This document shows, piece after piece, positions 1 to 8,081 of a stretch of DNA of 64,000 nt. This stretch comes from Streptomyces sp. MST-110588 (GTDB lineage Bacteria > Actinomycetota > Actinomycetes > Streptomycetales > Streptomycetaceae). The translations under genes and the position numbers were made by a program. Location of the stretch: positions 6,578,001 through 6,642,000 of the forward strand of contig NZ_CP074380.1 of assembly GCF_022695595.1 (NCBI RefSeq), written 5' to 3'. The first letter of the stretch is position 1. Each line of letters starts with the position of its first letter. The notes beneath the pieces were generated by a model that ran no database searches, was not told the DNA's origin, and saw only the letters and a program-made list of their open reading frames with translations.

Positions 1-1281
1 CTGGCTGTCCGCGCCGGCCTGGCCGGCGTCCTCGGGGCGGCCGGAGCGGGCCTGCGGGCCATCCGGCGCCGGAGCGCGGTCGGGCCCGGACGCGGGCGGC
101 TGTTCGGGGAGCTGCGGCCGGTCGTGCGGGGGCCGCGCATCCTCGCCGGGTGCCCCGTCCGTACCGCCGTCACCGTCCTGCGGCGGCTGTCCGCCGCCCG
201 GTCCGCCGGGCCCGTCCGGACCGTCGCCGTCCGGGTCCGGCTCCGGGCCGTCGTCCTCGTCCTGGTCCGCGGCGAACTCCTCCAGCGTCCGGTCGAGCTT
301 GTCCTCGTCCAGGCCGGGGGCGTCGAAGGGATTGCGCCGGCGGCGGTGCGGGAGGGCCAGCAGCGCGGCCTGCCGTACGTCCTCCTCGCGGACCTCCGTA
401 CGGCCCGCCCACGCCGCCAGCGCGCAGGCGGTGCGCGCCATCACGATGTCGGCGCGCATGCCGTCCACCTCGAACGCGGCACAGACCGCGGCGATCTGAC
501 GCAGCGCGGCGTCGCCGAGCACCACGGACGGCAGCAGGGCGCGGGCGGCGGCGATACGGTCCCGCAGCGCCTCTTCCTCCGTGGCCCAGCGCGCGGCGAA
601 GCCGGCCGGGTCGGCGTCGTAGTCCAGCCGGCGCCGTACGACCTGGACCCGCTGGTCCGGCTCGCGGGAGGCCGCGACCTCCACCGTCAGGCCGAAGCGG
701 TCCAGCAACTGCGGGCGCAGCTCACCCTCTTCGGGGTTCATCGTCCCCACCAGCAGGAAGCGCGCCGCGTGCCGTACGGAGACGCCTTCGCGCTCCACGT
801 AGGAGGCGCCCATGGCGGCGGCGTCCAACAAGGAGTCCACGAGGTGGTCATGGAGCAGATTGACCTCGTCGACGTACAGCACGCCGCGGTGCGCTTCCGC
901 CAGCAGGCCCGGCTCGAAGGCCTTCACGCCCTCCGACAGCGCTCGCTCGATGTCCAGCGCGCCGACGAGCCGGTCCTCGGACGCGCCGATGGGGAGTTCG
1001 ACCATTTTGGCGGGGCGCTCGACGCCGGCACCTGTCTGCTCGTGCGGCCCGTCCGGGCAGCCAGGGTCCGGCGCGGCCGGGGCGCAGGAGAAACGGCAGC
1101 CGGGCACGACGTCGACGTGCGGCAGCAGCGAGGCGAGCGCCCGGACGGCGGTGCTCTTGGCGGTGCCTTTCTCGCCGCGGACGAGCACGCCGCCCACGGC
1201 CGGTGAGACCGCGTTCAGCAGCAGCGCCAGCCGCAGGTCGTCCATGCCGACGATCGCGGTGAAGGGGTAGGGGTTGGTCAC
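1..1281 (-). CDS. Magnesium/cobalt chelatase AAA+ subunit (ChlI/ChlD-like), 3' end outside window
   Basis: Only the first 427 codons are visible; the gene runs off the left edge. The AAA+ module shows Walker [10 protein letters not shown] (about residues 36-44), Walker [11 protein letters not shown] (about 131-140) and the sensor motif [19 protein letters not shown], all typical of the ChlI/BchI part of chelatases. From about residue 330 it becomes an acidic Pro/Gly-rich linker, as found between the AAA+ and VWA halves of the fused Streptomyces proteins that are placed next to cobN. Such subunits use ATP to drive metal insertion into the corrin or porphyrin ring. It follows cobQ after 172 nt with no recognisable element. 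GTG start at 1281 gives a well-formed N-terminus. Cobaltochelatase is preferred over magnesium chelatase because of the cobalamin context; this is inference. Confidence 0.85.
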   Translation of the reverse strand, partial: MTNPYPFTAIVGMDDLRLALLLNAVSPAVGGVLVRGEKGTAKSTAVRALASLLPHVDVVPGCRFSCAPAAPDPGCPDGPHEQTGAGVERPAKMVELPIGASEDRLVGALDIERALSEGVKAFEPGLLAEAHRGVLYVDEVNLLHDHLVDSLLDAAAMGASYVEREGVSVRHAARFLLVGTMNPEEGELRPQLLDRFGLTVEVAASREPDQRVQVVRRRLDYDADPAGFAARWATEEEALRDRIAAARALLPSVVLGDAALRQIAAVCAAFEVDGMRADIVMARTACALAAWAGRTEVREEDVRQAALLALPHRRRRNPFDAPGLDEDKLDRTLEEFAADQDEDDGPEPDPDGDGPDGPGGPGGGQPPQDGDGGTDGAPGEDARPPHDRPQLPEQPPASGPDRAPAPDGPQARSGRPEDAGQAGADSQ

Positions 1282-1453
1282 GTGCCGATCACTCCTTCGA
1301 GTGGCTTGCGAAGACTGCCGGCCGAACTACGGGCGCCGGGGAGCGATCTCGCAGCCTCGGCTCCGCCTGAGCGGAGGTGGTCCACTTCTGCACGAGCAGT
1401 TGGCTGGGCCGCTGCTGTGGTCCCCGCGTCCGCGGGGTTGCCGCCGGGGCCGC

Positions 1454-3061
1454 TCACGGCGCCCCCGGCGGTATGAACGGCAGCCCGTCCGGCACTCCGC
1501 CCTCGATGAGCCGCAGCAGCGCGTCGGTGTCCGCGTGCTCCTCGATCAGGTCGCCGAGGCGGTCCAACTGCTCCTCGCGCAGCGCCGCGAAGCTGGTGTC
1601 GGGAGCGGGCACGAACGCCCGGCCCGCGTCGGCCGCGACCCGCCGCAGGAAGGCCCGCCGGAAGGCGTCGCTCTCCAGCGAGCCGTGCCAGTGCGTGCCC
1701 CACACCACACCGGACCGGCAGCCGTCCAGGGCGGTGCCCGCGCCGTCGGTCAAGAAGGGCTCCGCGCCGTCGACCTCGGCCACGCCGTGGTGGATCTCAT
1801 ACCCCTCGACCGGCTCGCCCAGCGCCCGACCCGTCGGCCGGGCCAGCGTCTTGTCCACCGCGAACCGTACGCGTACGGGCAGCAGCCCCAGCCCCTGGAC
1901 GACCCCGGCCCGGGACTCGACCTCGTCCTCGATGCGCTCGCCCAGCATCTGGTAGCCGCCGCAGATGCCCAGCACCGGGCGGCCCTCGGCGGCCCGCCGC
2001 CGTACCGCGTCGGCCAGGCCGCGCTCGCGCAGCCACCGAAGGGCGCGCACGGTGCCGCGGGTCCCGGGCAGCACCACCAGGTCCGCGTCGGCCAGTTCCT
2101 CGGGGCGGTCCACGAACCGCACCACCACGCCGGGTTCGGCGGCCAGCGCGTCCACGTCCGTGAAGTTGGACATCAGCGGCACCGCGGCGACCGCGACCCG
2201 CAGCACGTCCGCGCCGTGCGGCGGCGCCACCACGCTCTCGCGCACCGCGCCCCGCAGGGAGACCCGCAGGCCGTCCTCCTCGTCGATGCCCAGGCCGTGG
2301 GTGAAGGGCAGCACGCCCAGCGTCGGCCGGCCGCTCAGCCCCTTGAGCATGTCCAGCCCGGGTTCCAGCAGCGACACATCACCGCGGAACTTGTTGACGA
2401 GGTAGCCGGCGACCAGCGCCTGGTCCTCCTTGGACAGCAGCGCCGTGGTGCCGAAGAAGGAGGCGAAGACGCCGCCGCGGTCGATGTCGCCGACCACCAC
2501 GACCGGCAGTCTGCCGGCCCGCGCGATGCCCATGTTCACGATGTCGGTGCGCCGCAGGTTGATCTCCGCCGGGCTGCCGGCCCCCTCGCAGATCACCGCG
2601 TCGTGGGTGCGCCGCAGCTCCTCCAGGCACGCCGTGACGGTGTCGAACAACTGCTCCTGGCGGCCCGCGTGGTAGCCCCGGGCACTCAGCTCACCCACCG
2701 GCTTGCCCAGCAGCACCACCTGGCTGCTGCGGTCGCCGCCCGGCTTGAGCAGCACCGGGTTCATCAGCGCGCTCGGCTCTACGCGGGCCGCGGCGGCCTG
2801 CATGGCCTGCGCCCGCCCGATCTCCGCGCCCTCGCGCGTCACGTACGAATTGAGCGACATGTTCTGCGCCTTGAAGGGCGCCACGCGGACGCCCTTGCGG
2901 GACAGCCAGCGGCAGATGCCGGCCGTCACCACGCTCTTGCCCGCGTCGGACGTGGTGCCCGCCACCAGCAGCCCACCACCGAGGGCGCCGCCCGGCGCCG
3001 TACCGCGGCTGCTCACGCTGTCCCGGCCGCTTCGGCCGTCGTGGTCACTGCGACCGCTCAC
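1454..3061 (-). CDS. cobQ: Cobyric acid synthase CobQ
   Basis: 535 aa, full family length. It amidates the peripheral carboxylates of adenosylcobyrinic diamide with glutamine and ATP to give cobyric acid (late cobalamin synthesis, cytosol). The N-terminal dethiobiotin-synthetase-like P-loop domain has [15 protein letters not shown] near residue 33 and the family stretch [13 protein letters not shown]. The C-terminal class I glutamine amidotransferase domain has the nucleophile in [11 protein letters not shown] (Cys about 367) and the HHG histidine pair further on. GTG start with a GAGGAG ribosome site about 7 nt upstream. It lies downstream of cobD, 196 nt away, and upstream of the chelatase gene, probably in one transcript under the B12 riboswitch. 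Confidence 0.95.
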   Translation of the reverse strand: MSGRSDHDGRSGRDSVSSRGTAPGGALGGGLLVAGTTSDAGKSVVTAGICRWLSRKGVRVAPFKAQNMSLNSYVTREGAEIGRAQAMQAAAARVEPSALMNPVLLKPGGDRSSQVVLLGKPVGELSARGYHAGRQEQLFDTVTACLEELRRTHDAVICEGAGSPAEINLRRTDIVNMGIARAGRLPVVVVGDIDRGGVFASFFGTTALLSKEDQALVAGYLVNKFRGDVSLLEPGLDMLKGLSGRPTLGVLPFTHGLGIDEEDGLRVSLRGAVRESVVAPPHGADVLRVAVAAVPLMSNFTDVDALAAEPGVVVRFVDRPEELADADLVVLPGTRGTVRALRWLRERGLADAVRRRAAEGRPVLGICGGYQMLGERIEDEVESRAGVVQGLGLLPVRVRFAVDKTLARPTGRALGEPVEGYEIHHGVAEVDGAEPFLTDGAGTALDGCRSGVVWGTHWHGSLESDAFRRAFLRRVAADAGRAFVPAPDTSFAALREEQLDRLGDLIEEHADTDALLRLIEGGVPDGLPFIPPGAP

Positions 3062-3257
3062 AGGGCACTCCTCGCCATGTCCTCACCATCACGTCCCGCC
3101 ACCGCAAGGCTGCCCGGAACCGGCCCGTGCGGCCCGTACGACCTGCCCGGTGCGTACGGCTCGGGCGCGCCGGGCAGGCCCGGCCCGTACGCTCCGTCCG
3201 GCGTCCGGGGGCGGGCCAGGGCCGCGCTCCCGCGCCGGCGCATCGCCGGCCGCCGCC

Positions 3258-4231
3258 TCACGACGACCGCCTCCTCGCGGCCGGCCGCGCGTTCAGCGCA
3301 CCGGCCACGGCCCGCCCCGCGACGGTCACCGCCAGCGCCAGCGCGCTCACCCGGCGCGAGAGCGCCACCGCCCGCTCCACGTCCCGCACCGCGACGGCCC
3401 GCCCCGCGCCGCCGTTGAGCACCGGCCGGTGCTCGACGCGCCCGCCGTACGCCAGCGTGCCCCCAGCCGCAGCCCCAGCGCGCCCGCGAAGGACGCCTCC
3501 ACCGGCCCCGCGTTGGGGCTCGGGTGGGCCCCGCCGTCCTGGCGCCAGGCGCGCCACGCGCCCCGCCGGTCCGGCCCGGCGAGCACGGTCAGGGCCGCCG
3601 TCAGCCGGGCCCCCGGCCAGCCGGCGACGTCGTCCAGCCGGGCCGACGCCCAGCCGAAGCGCCGGTAGCGCGGCGACTTGTGACCCACCATCGCGTCCAG
3701 CGTGTTCACCGCCCGGAAGGCCACCAGCCCCGGCACACCGGCCACCGCGCCCCATACGAGCGCGCCGACCACCGCGTCGGAGGTGTTCTCCGCGACGGAC
3801 TCCACCACCGCGCGCGCGATCTGCTGCCCGTCCAGCGCCTGGGGGTCGCGCCCGCACAGATGCGGCAGCCGCTCGCGGGCCACCTCCAGGTCGCCCGCCT
3901 CCAGCGCGCCGCCGATCGCCCGCGCCTCGCGGCGCAGCGACGTGCCGCCCAGGACGGCCCAGGTGGCGGCGGCGGTCAGCGCGAGGGAGGCGCGGGAGGA
4001 GGACCGTACGGTACGGGCCAGCAGCGCGGCCCCGGCGGCGGCCCCGCCGGCGCACAGCGCGGCGTGCACCGCTCCGTACCCGCGGTGGTCGCGCCACAGC
4101 CCGCGCTCCACGGCGCCCGCGGCCCGCCCGAAAGCGGCCACCGGATGACCGCGCCGGGGATCGCCCGCGATCAGGTCACCGAGGAAGCCCAGGGCCGCGC
4201 CGCACGCGTACGTGGCGTGTTCGGCACGCAT
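3258..4231 (-). pseudogene. cobD: Cobalamin biosynthesis protein CobD/CbiB, frameshifted as sequenced
   Basis: CobD/CbiB is a membrane protein that joins aminopropanol (or its phosphate) to cobyric acid to make adenosylcobinamide. The first part (start ATG 4231) carries family motifs GDPRRGHPVAAFG, SVAENTSDAVVGAL, NTLDAMVGHK and SPNAGPVEASFAGALGL. The frame then breaks in a five-base C run at 3460-3464 (minus-strand G5). Adding one base restores GGTLAYGGRVEHRPVLNGG and the expected C-terminus ending at 3258, for a total of about 324 aa, the normal length. The break is probably a sequencing error because downstream codons remain perfectly CobD-like. First gene after the B12 riboswitch, about 100 nt downstream of it. 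Confidence 0.85.
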
Positions 4232-4344
4232 CGGATCAGGCCGCCGTCACGCCTTGGAGGGACGGTACGGCACGAAGGGATCTCGAACTGCGGCCGGGCA
4301 TGGCGGTGTGTCCTCACTCAGGGTCCGCGCCCTGGTTCGACGTG

Positions 4345-4550
4345 AACGGCGACGAGAGTCTCCTGGCTCCCGGATCGGCGTCTCCTCCGGCCTTCCAGTC
4401 CGTACGCGCACACCCGAGGCGGGCGCGGGCCGGGCCGTGGCCTTCGCTGGAGGAACGCTCCCCGGTGACAGTGGCGGGACCGCGCCGGATTCTCACCGGA
4501 CTTCCTCATCTGTCGCCGAATGGCTCCGGCAGTCCACCACGCTCCGCGAA
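4345..4550 (-). ncRNA. Cobalamin (B12) riboswitch
   Basis: Read on the minus strand the leader contains the conserved blocks of the B12 element in order: GGTGAGAATCCGGCGCGGTCCCGCCACTGT is present as a continuous block at about 4468-4497 (its core GTCCCGCCACTGT is the B12 box region), followed about 100 nt later by GGGAGCCAGGAGACTC (4356-4371). These are the receptor-core signatures of Rfam family RF00174. It precedes cobD, so adenosylcobalamin probably represses the cobD-cobQ-chelatase transcript. Exact ends are estimated. Confidence 0.9.
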
Positions 4551-4597
4551 GGCCCGTCAACTCGCCTGTGACCTGCGGTGAGGCCGGTACGTGGGCA

Positions 4598-4615
4598 CTG
4601 TGGCGCGCGCCACAG
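4598..4615. promoter_or_regulatory. 18-bp perfect palindrome between the cobD leader and the EACC1 module
   Basis: CTGTGGCGCGCGCCACAG is perfectly self-complementary over 18 bp and sits in the divergent control region, upstream of the proposed EACC1 promoter and of the riboswitch transcript. No loop is present, so it is better read as a dimeric-protein operator than as a terminator. The binding protein is unknown. Confidence 0.45.
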
Positions 4616-4638
4616 GGTAAGGGGGGCGTCACATACGG

Positions 4639-4668
4639 TTGCCTGTGCCGCCGCTGGCGCGTCACTAT
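4639..4668 (+). promoter_or_regulatory. Candidate promoter of the EACC1-caspase module
   Basis: TTGCCT (4639-4644) and CACTAT (4663-4668) are separated by 18 bp, a plausible sigma-70/HrdB-type pair about 45 bp before the EACC1 start codon. Prediction from sequence only. Confidence 0.35.
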
Positions 4669-4712
4669 CTGGTGCACGGCGGGCGATGGGGCTCGCCGGA
4701 AGGGGGCCGGGA

Positions 4713-5327
4713 ATGCCGGACAGTGCAAGCCGCCGTGAGTTCCGCCTCAGGATCACGGGCACCAACAATCCGCACCAGGACATCGAGGACCTCAAGGCGT
4801 GGCTGGAGCGCGAGCCCTGGCTGGCCGGCCAGGGACACGAGTGGGTGGTGCGGCCACAGTCGGATGACGAGGGGCAACGGCCGGAAGGGGCGGAACGGGC
4901 GGAAGGGCTCGAAGGGGCGGAGAAATCCGGGCGGCCCGTACGGACCGGACAACCCGGGCGGCCCGTACGGACCGGACAACCCGGACGGCCTGTACGGACC
5001 GGACAGCCGGGCCGGCCGGACACCGGGCGCCGGGACATGGCGATCGGCGCGGACGAGCTGATCCTGGTGGTGACCGGCGCGTTCACCGCCGAGATCACCA
5101 AGAGCCTGCTCATCACCCTGCGGGAGTGGCTCAGACAGCGCCGCGAGGAGCGCGCCGCCGGCGAGGAGCCCGGCGTCGCGCTCGGTGACGGCGGCGGCCT
5201 GCGCGACATCGGCGACGCACCGCCGGGAGACCGGCCGCCCGGCAACCGGCCCTGCGGCAGCCGGCCCCCCGGGCGCCCGGATCCCCGCGCCGGTACGGAC
5301 GAAGGCGGCGGCGCCGGCGAGGGATGA
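4713..5327 (+). CDS. EACC1-type effector-associated protein (conflict-system adaptor)
   Basis: 204 aa, ATG 4713 with an AAGGGGG-type ribosome site. The protein has the build of EACC1 (effector-associated constant component 1) proteins: an N-terminal strand plus DIEDLKAWLEREPWL helix, then a hydrophobic MAIGADELILVVTGAF segment (about residues 110-125) and an amphipathic ITKSLLITLREWLRQRR helix. EACC1 proteins are encoded beside caspases and other effectors in actinobacterial conflict systems and are thought to act as adaptors. The two halves are separated here by an expanded linker holding three copies of the octapeptide RPVRTGQP-G encoded by 24-bp tandem repeats. The caspase gene starts 6 nt after the stop. 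Family assignment is by pattern memory and should be checked with a profile. Confidence 0.7.
   Translation: MPDSASRREFRLRITGTNNPHQDIEDLKAWLEREPWLAGQGHEWVVRPQSDDEGQRPEGAERAEGLEGAEKSGRPVRTGQPGRPVRTGQPGRPVRTGQPGRPDTGRRDMAIGADELILVVTGAFTAEITKSLLITLREWLRQRREERAAGEEPGVALGDGGGLRDIGDAPPGDRPPGNRPCGSRPPGRPDPRAGTDEGGGAGEG
4930..5015 (+). repeat. 24-bp tandem repeat inside the EACC1 gene
   Basis: Three near-identical 24-bp units centred on CGTACGGACCGGACA encode RPVRTGQPG repeats in the linker of the EACC1 protein. Unit length keeps the frame, so copy-number change would lengthen the linker without breaking the gene. Confidence 0.85.
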
Positions 5328-5333
5328 GCCGCG

Positions 5334-8081
5334 ATGTCCGTATATGACGCGCGTGGCAAACGGAACCGGGCGCTGCTCATCTGTGTGAGCGACTACGAGA
5401 CCCTCCCCAAGCTCCCGGCGGTCGAGGCCAACGCGGAGGAACTCAAACGCGCCCTGACCGACAAGAACACCGACCTGTTCACCGAGCGCGAAGTGCGCAT
5501 CTGCCGGCCCCGGGAGCCCTGGGAGCTGGACCAGGCGCTGGACACCGTCGCCGCCGAGGCGCGCGGCCTGCTGCTCATCCACTTCTCCGGCCACGGCAGG
5601 GTCCGGCTCAACGGCGGCGACCTGCAACTGATGGTCGGCGTCTCACGGACGGGCCAGACCCACAAGGCGGTCTCCTGGCAGCAGACCGTCCTGCCCTATC
5701 TGGAACACTCGCGGGCCGACCGCGTCGTGATCATCCTGGAGTGCTGCTTCTCGGGCAACGCCGACGAGGGGTTCCACTCCCGTCGCAAACCCATGTCCCT
5801 CCTGATGGCCGCCCAGCCCAACCGGCGCATCTTCAGCGGCGAGGAGCCGTTGGGCGGCACGGTCTTCACCCGCGCCGCCGTCCAGATCCTGCGCGAGGGC
5901 ATTCCGGGCCGGCCGTACGTGACCTTCGAGGACTTCGTACGGGCGCTGCGCGAGCGGCTCGCCGACGAGGAGACCCCGATGGGCGACGTCTGGGAGCCCC
6001 GGTCGGCCAAGCAGAACACCGTCGACGACGTCGTCCTCTCCTTCGCCACGCCCGAAGTCCGGCCCCCCACACCGCTGCGCATCCGGATCCGCCGCTGGTT
6101 CCGGCGGTACGTCCTGCGGCGCCTGCGGGTCCTGACGGCCATGGCGACGGCCGCGGGCCTGATCCTCGCCGGCCTCGTCGTGGCCGACGCGCTGCGCCCG
6201 GAGCCGCCCTGCCCGCCCGCACTCGAACTGCGCCTGCTGACCGCCCCGGAGGCGGAGCCCACGCTGCGCCGGGCGGCCCTGGAGTACGAGATGTCCGCCC
6301 TGAACACCCGTGCGCTGAAAGGGGAGGGAGACATCCCGGACGGCTGCCGGCGTGCGCAGATCACCGTCTACTCCGCGGCCAAGGACCAGGTCGTCAAGGG
6401 GTTCGCCGCCGCCGGCCGCTGGCAGGTACAGGCCGGTGGTGACCGGGCGCGGGGCCCCGGGAGTTCCGGGAGTCCTGCGAGCCCCGGGAGTCCCCAGGGC
6501 CCCACGAAGTCCGGGAACCCGAAGGGCTCCCAGGGGCCCGAGGACTCCGGCGGGCAGAAAGGGGGGACGGGCACCGACCCGCTGTACCGTCCCGGCCCCC
6601 AGCCCGACCTGTGGATCCCCGAATCCACCGCCGACTACCTCGAAGCCCGCCGTGGCATGGCGTCCGCCGCCGCCTCCCCGGCCGGCCTGGCCAACACCGG
6701 CCCGGTCGCCTACACCCCCCTGGTCGTCGGCGTGCCGGAGAAGAAACGGCCGGCCGACGTCGAACGGGTCGGCGGCGCCTGGCAGGCCCTCCTCGCGGCG
6801 ACCGACCCCGACCACCAGAACCTCAAACTGCTGCGCCCCAGCCCCGTACTGTCCGGCACCGGCCTGATGCACACCCTCGGCCTCTACCTCGCCAACGACG
6901 GCTCCTGGAGCGGCTCCGGCAGCGCGCCCGACTCCTCGGTGGCCCGCACGGCCGAGCGCCGGCTGTCGGCCCCAGGCAGCCAGTACGCGGGCAGCACAGA
7001 GCTCCTGTGCTCGCTGCGCCCCGACTCCGGCCAGACCCAGGGCGCCGACCGGGCCCGCTCCGCCCCGCTGGTCACCGAGAAGTCGCTGATGGACTACAAC
7101 CTCGGCCACGCCATCGGCAGTTGCCCGGCGAGCAGTGCCCCGCTCGCGCCCGGCGACCGCTACGCCGCCTACTACCCCAAGGGCGTCCCGGCCCTGGACC
7201 ACCCGCTGGTGCGGGTCGGCTGGCAGGGCGCGAAGGACGGTACGGAGCGCCGGGCGGCCGTGGACAGCTTCGCGCGCTGGCTGCGCGACCCCTCCGGCGG
7301 GCAGCGCACCCTCGTCCAGGAGGGCTACCGGCCGGTGGCGGAGGGCACGGACCTCCGGCTCGCCGGGTCGCCGCTGCTGGACAGCCGCGCCGACGCCGAC
7401 ACCAACGCCCGGGTCATCCCCTTCCCCGCCGGCCGGGCCTACGAGTCCCAGGTGACACAGGTGCTGCGCAGATACGACCAGGCGCAGGAGTCCAGCCAGG
7501 TGCTGTTCCTCATCGACACCTCCTCCTCCATGGCCGACCACGGCAAGCTCACGGTGGCGCTGGACGCGGCGGGCCGGGCCCTGGAGATGGTGGGCACCGC
7601 CGGCCACACGTACGGCCTGTGGACCTTCCCCGACCGCGGGGACCCCACGGACCCCTACCGGTCGCGCCGGGCCGTACCCCTGGGCAGCTCCGACCGCGCC
7701 CCGGGCAAGGCGGCGCTGAACCGGATCGCCAAGGGGGAACTGGTCGAGCACGGCGCCGACATGGAGGAGGCGCTGACCGCCGCCGTACAGGAGACGAGGA
7801 AGGCGTCCGGCAGGAACAAGGCCATCGTGCTGATCCTCGACCAGGACGACGGGGCCCGCAACCGTGCGGAGGACGTGGAGAAGAAGCTGGCCACGCTGCT
7901 GGAAGGCACGCCGAGAATCCCCGTTCTGATGCTGGTGATGGGCAAGGGCGGCTGCAATCTGACGATGCGCGGCCTGGCGTCGACCTCCGGCGGCCAGTGC
8001 GTGGCGGCCGGCTCCGACGCGCCGGACCTGCTGGCCGGGCTCGTGGCCTCCGTGGGCACGGCGGGGAAGGAGACTCCGTGA
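5334..8081 (+). CDS. Membrane-spanning caspase-like protease fused to solute-binding and VWA domains
   Basis: 915 aa. Residues about 10-240 form a peptidase C14 (caspase) domain with the catalytic histidine in HFSGHG (His87) and cysteine in ECCFSG (Cys138). A basic stretch RIRRWFRRYVLRRLRV precedes one membrane segment (about 266-287), so the caspase should face the cytosol. Outside, residues about 295-710 resemble periplasmic solute-binding folds of the substrate-binding-plus-VWA proteins of Streptomyces, interrupted near 380-420 by a Gly/Pro/Ser linker. The last 200 residues are a VWA domain with an intact MIDAS, DTSSS at 728-732. Encoded between an EACC1 gene (6 nt) and a solute-binding lipoprotein (GTGA overlap). 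I infer an envelope sensor that switches on an internal death protease. The caspase and VWA assignments are firm; the signalling role is not. Confidence 0.85.
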   Translation: MSVYDARGKRNRALLICVSDYETLPKLPAVEANAEELKRALTDKNTDLFTEREVRICRPREPWELDQALDTVAAEARGLLLIHFSGHGRVRLNGGDLQLMVGVSRTGQTHKAVSWQQTVLPYLEHSRADRVVIILECCFSGNADEGFHSRRKPMSLLMAAQPNRRIFSGEEPLGGTVFTRAAVQILREGIPGRPYVTFEDFVRALRERLADEETPMGDVWEPRSAKQNTVDDVVLSFATPEVRPPTPLRIRIRRWFRRYVLRRLRVLTAMATAAGLILAGLVVADALRPEPPCPPALELRLLTAPEAEPTLRRAALEYEMSALNTRALKGEGDIPDGCRRAQITVYSAAKDQVVKGFAAAGRWQVQAGGDRARGPGSSGSPASPGSPQGPTKSGNPKGSQGPEDSGGQKGGTGTDPLYRPGPQPDLWIPESTADYLEARRGMASAAASPAGLANTGPVAYTPLVVGVPEKKRPADVERVGGAWQALLAATDPDHQNLKLLRPSPVLSGTGLMHTLGLYLANDGSWSGSGSAPDSSVARTAERRLSAPGSQYAGSTELLCSLRPDSGQTQGADRARSAPLVTEKSLMDYNLGHAIGSCPASSAPLAPGDRYAAYYPKGVPALDHPLVRVGWQGAKDGTERRAAVDSFARWLRDPSGGQRTLVQEGYRPVAEGTDLRLAGSPLLDSRADADTNARVIPFPAGRAYESQVTQVLRRYDQAQESSQVLFLIDTSSSMADHGKLTVALDAAGRALEMVGTAGHTYGLWTFPDRGDPTDPYRSRRAVPLGSSDRAPGKAALNRIAKGELVEHGADMEEALTAAVQETRKASGRNKAIVLILDQDDGARNRAEDVEKKLATLLEGTPRIPVLMLVMGKGGCNLTMRGLASTSGGQCVAAGSDAPDLLAGLVASVGTAGKETP

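Noticed and set aside
3058..3261. Small minus-strand frame between cobD and cobQ
   Set aside because: Arg/Gly/Pro-rich, overlaps the cobQ start, no ribosome site.
1274..3418. Long open frame on the plus strand across cobQ (714 codons)
   Set aside because: It is antisense to a clear CobQ, has no domain-like content and follows from high GC third positions.
6611..8077. Plus-strand frame through the caspase gene that joins the lipoprotein frame
   Set aside because: Arg/Pro-rich shadow of the caspase gene; the real lipoprotein starts at GTG 8078 with a signal sequence.
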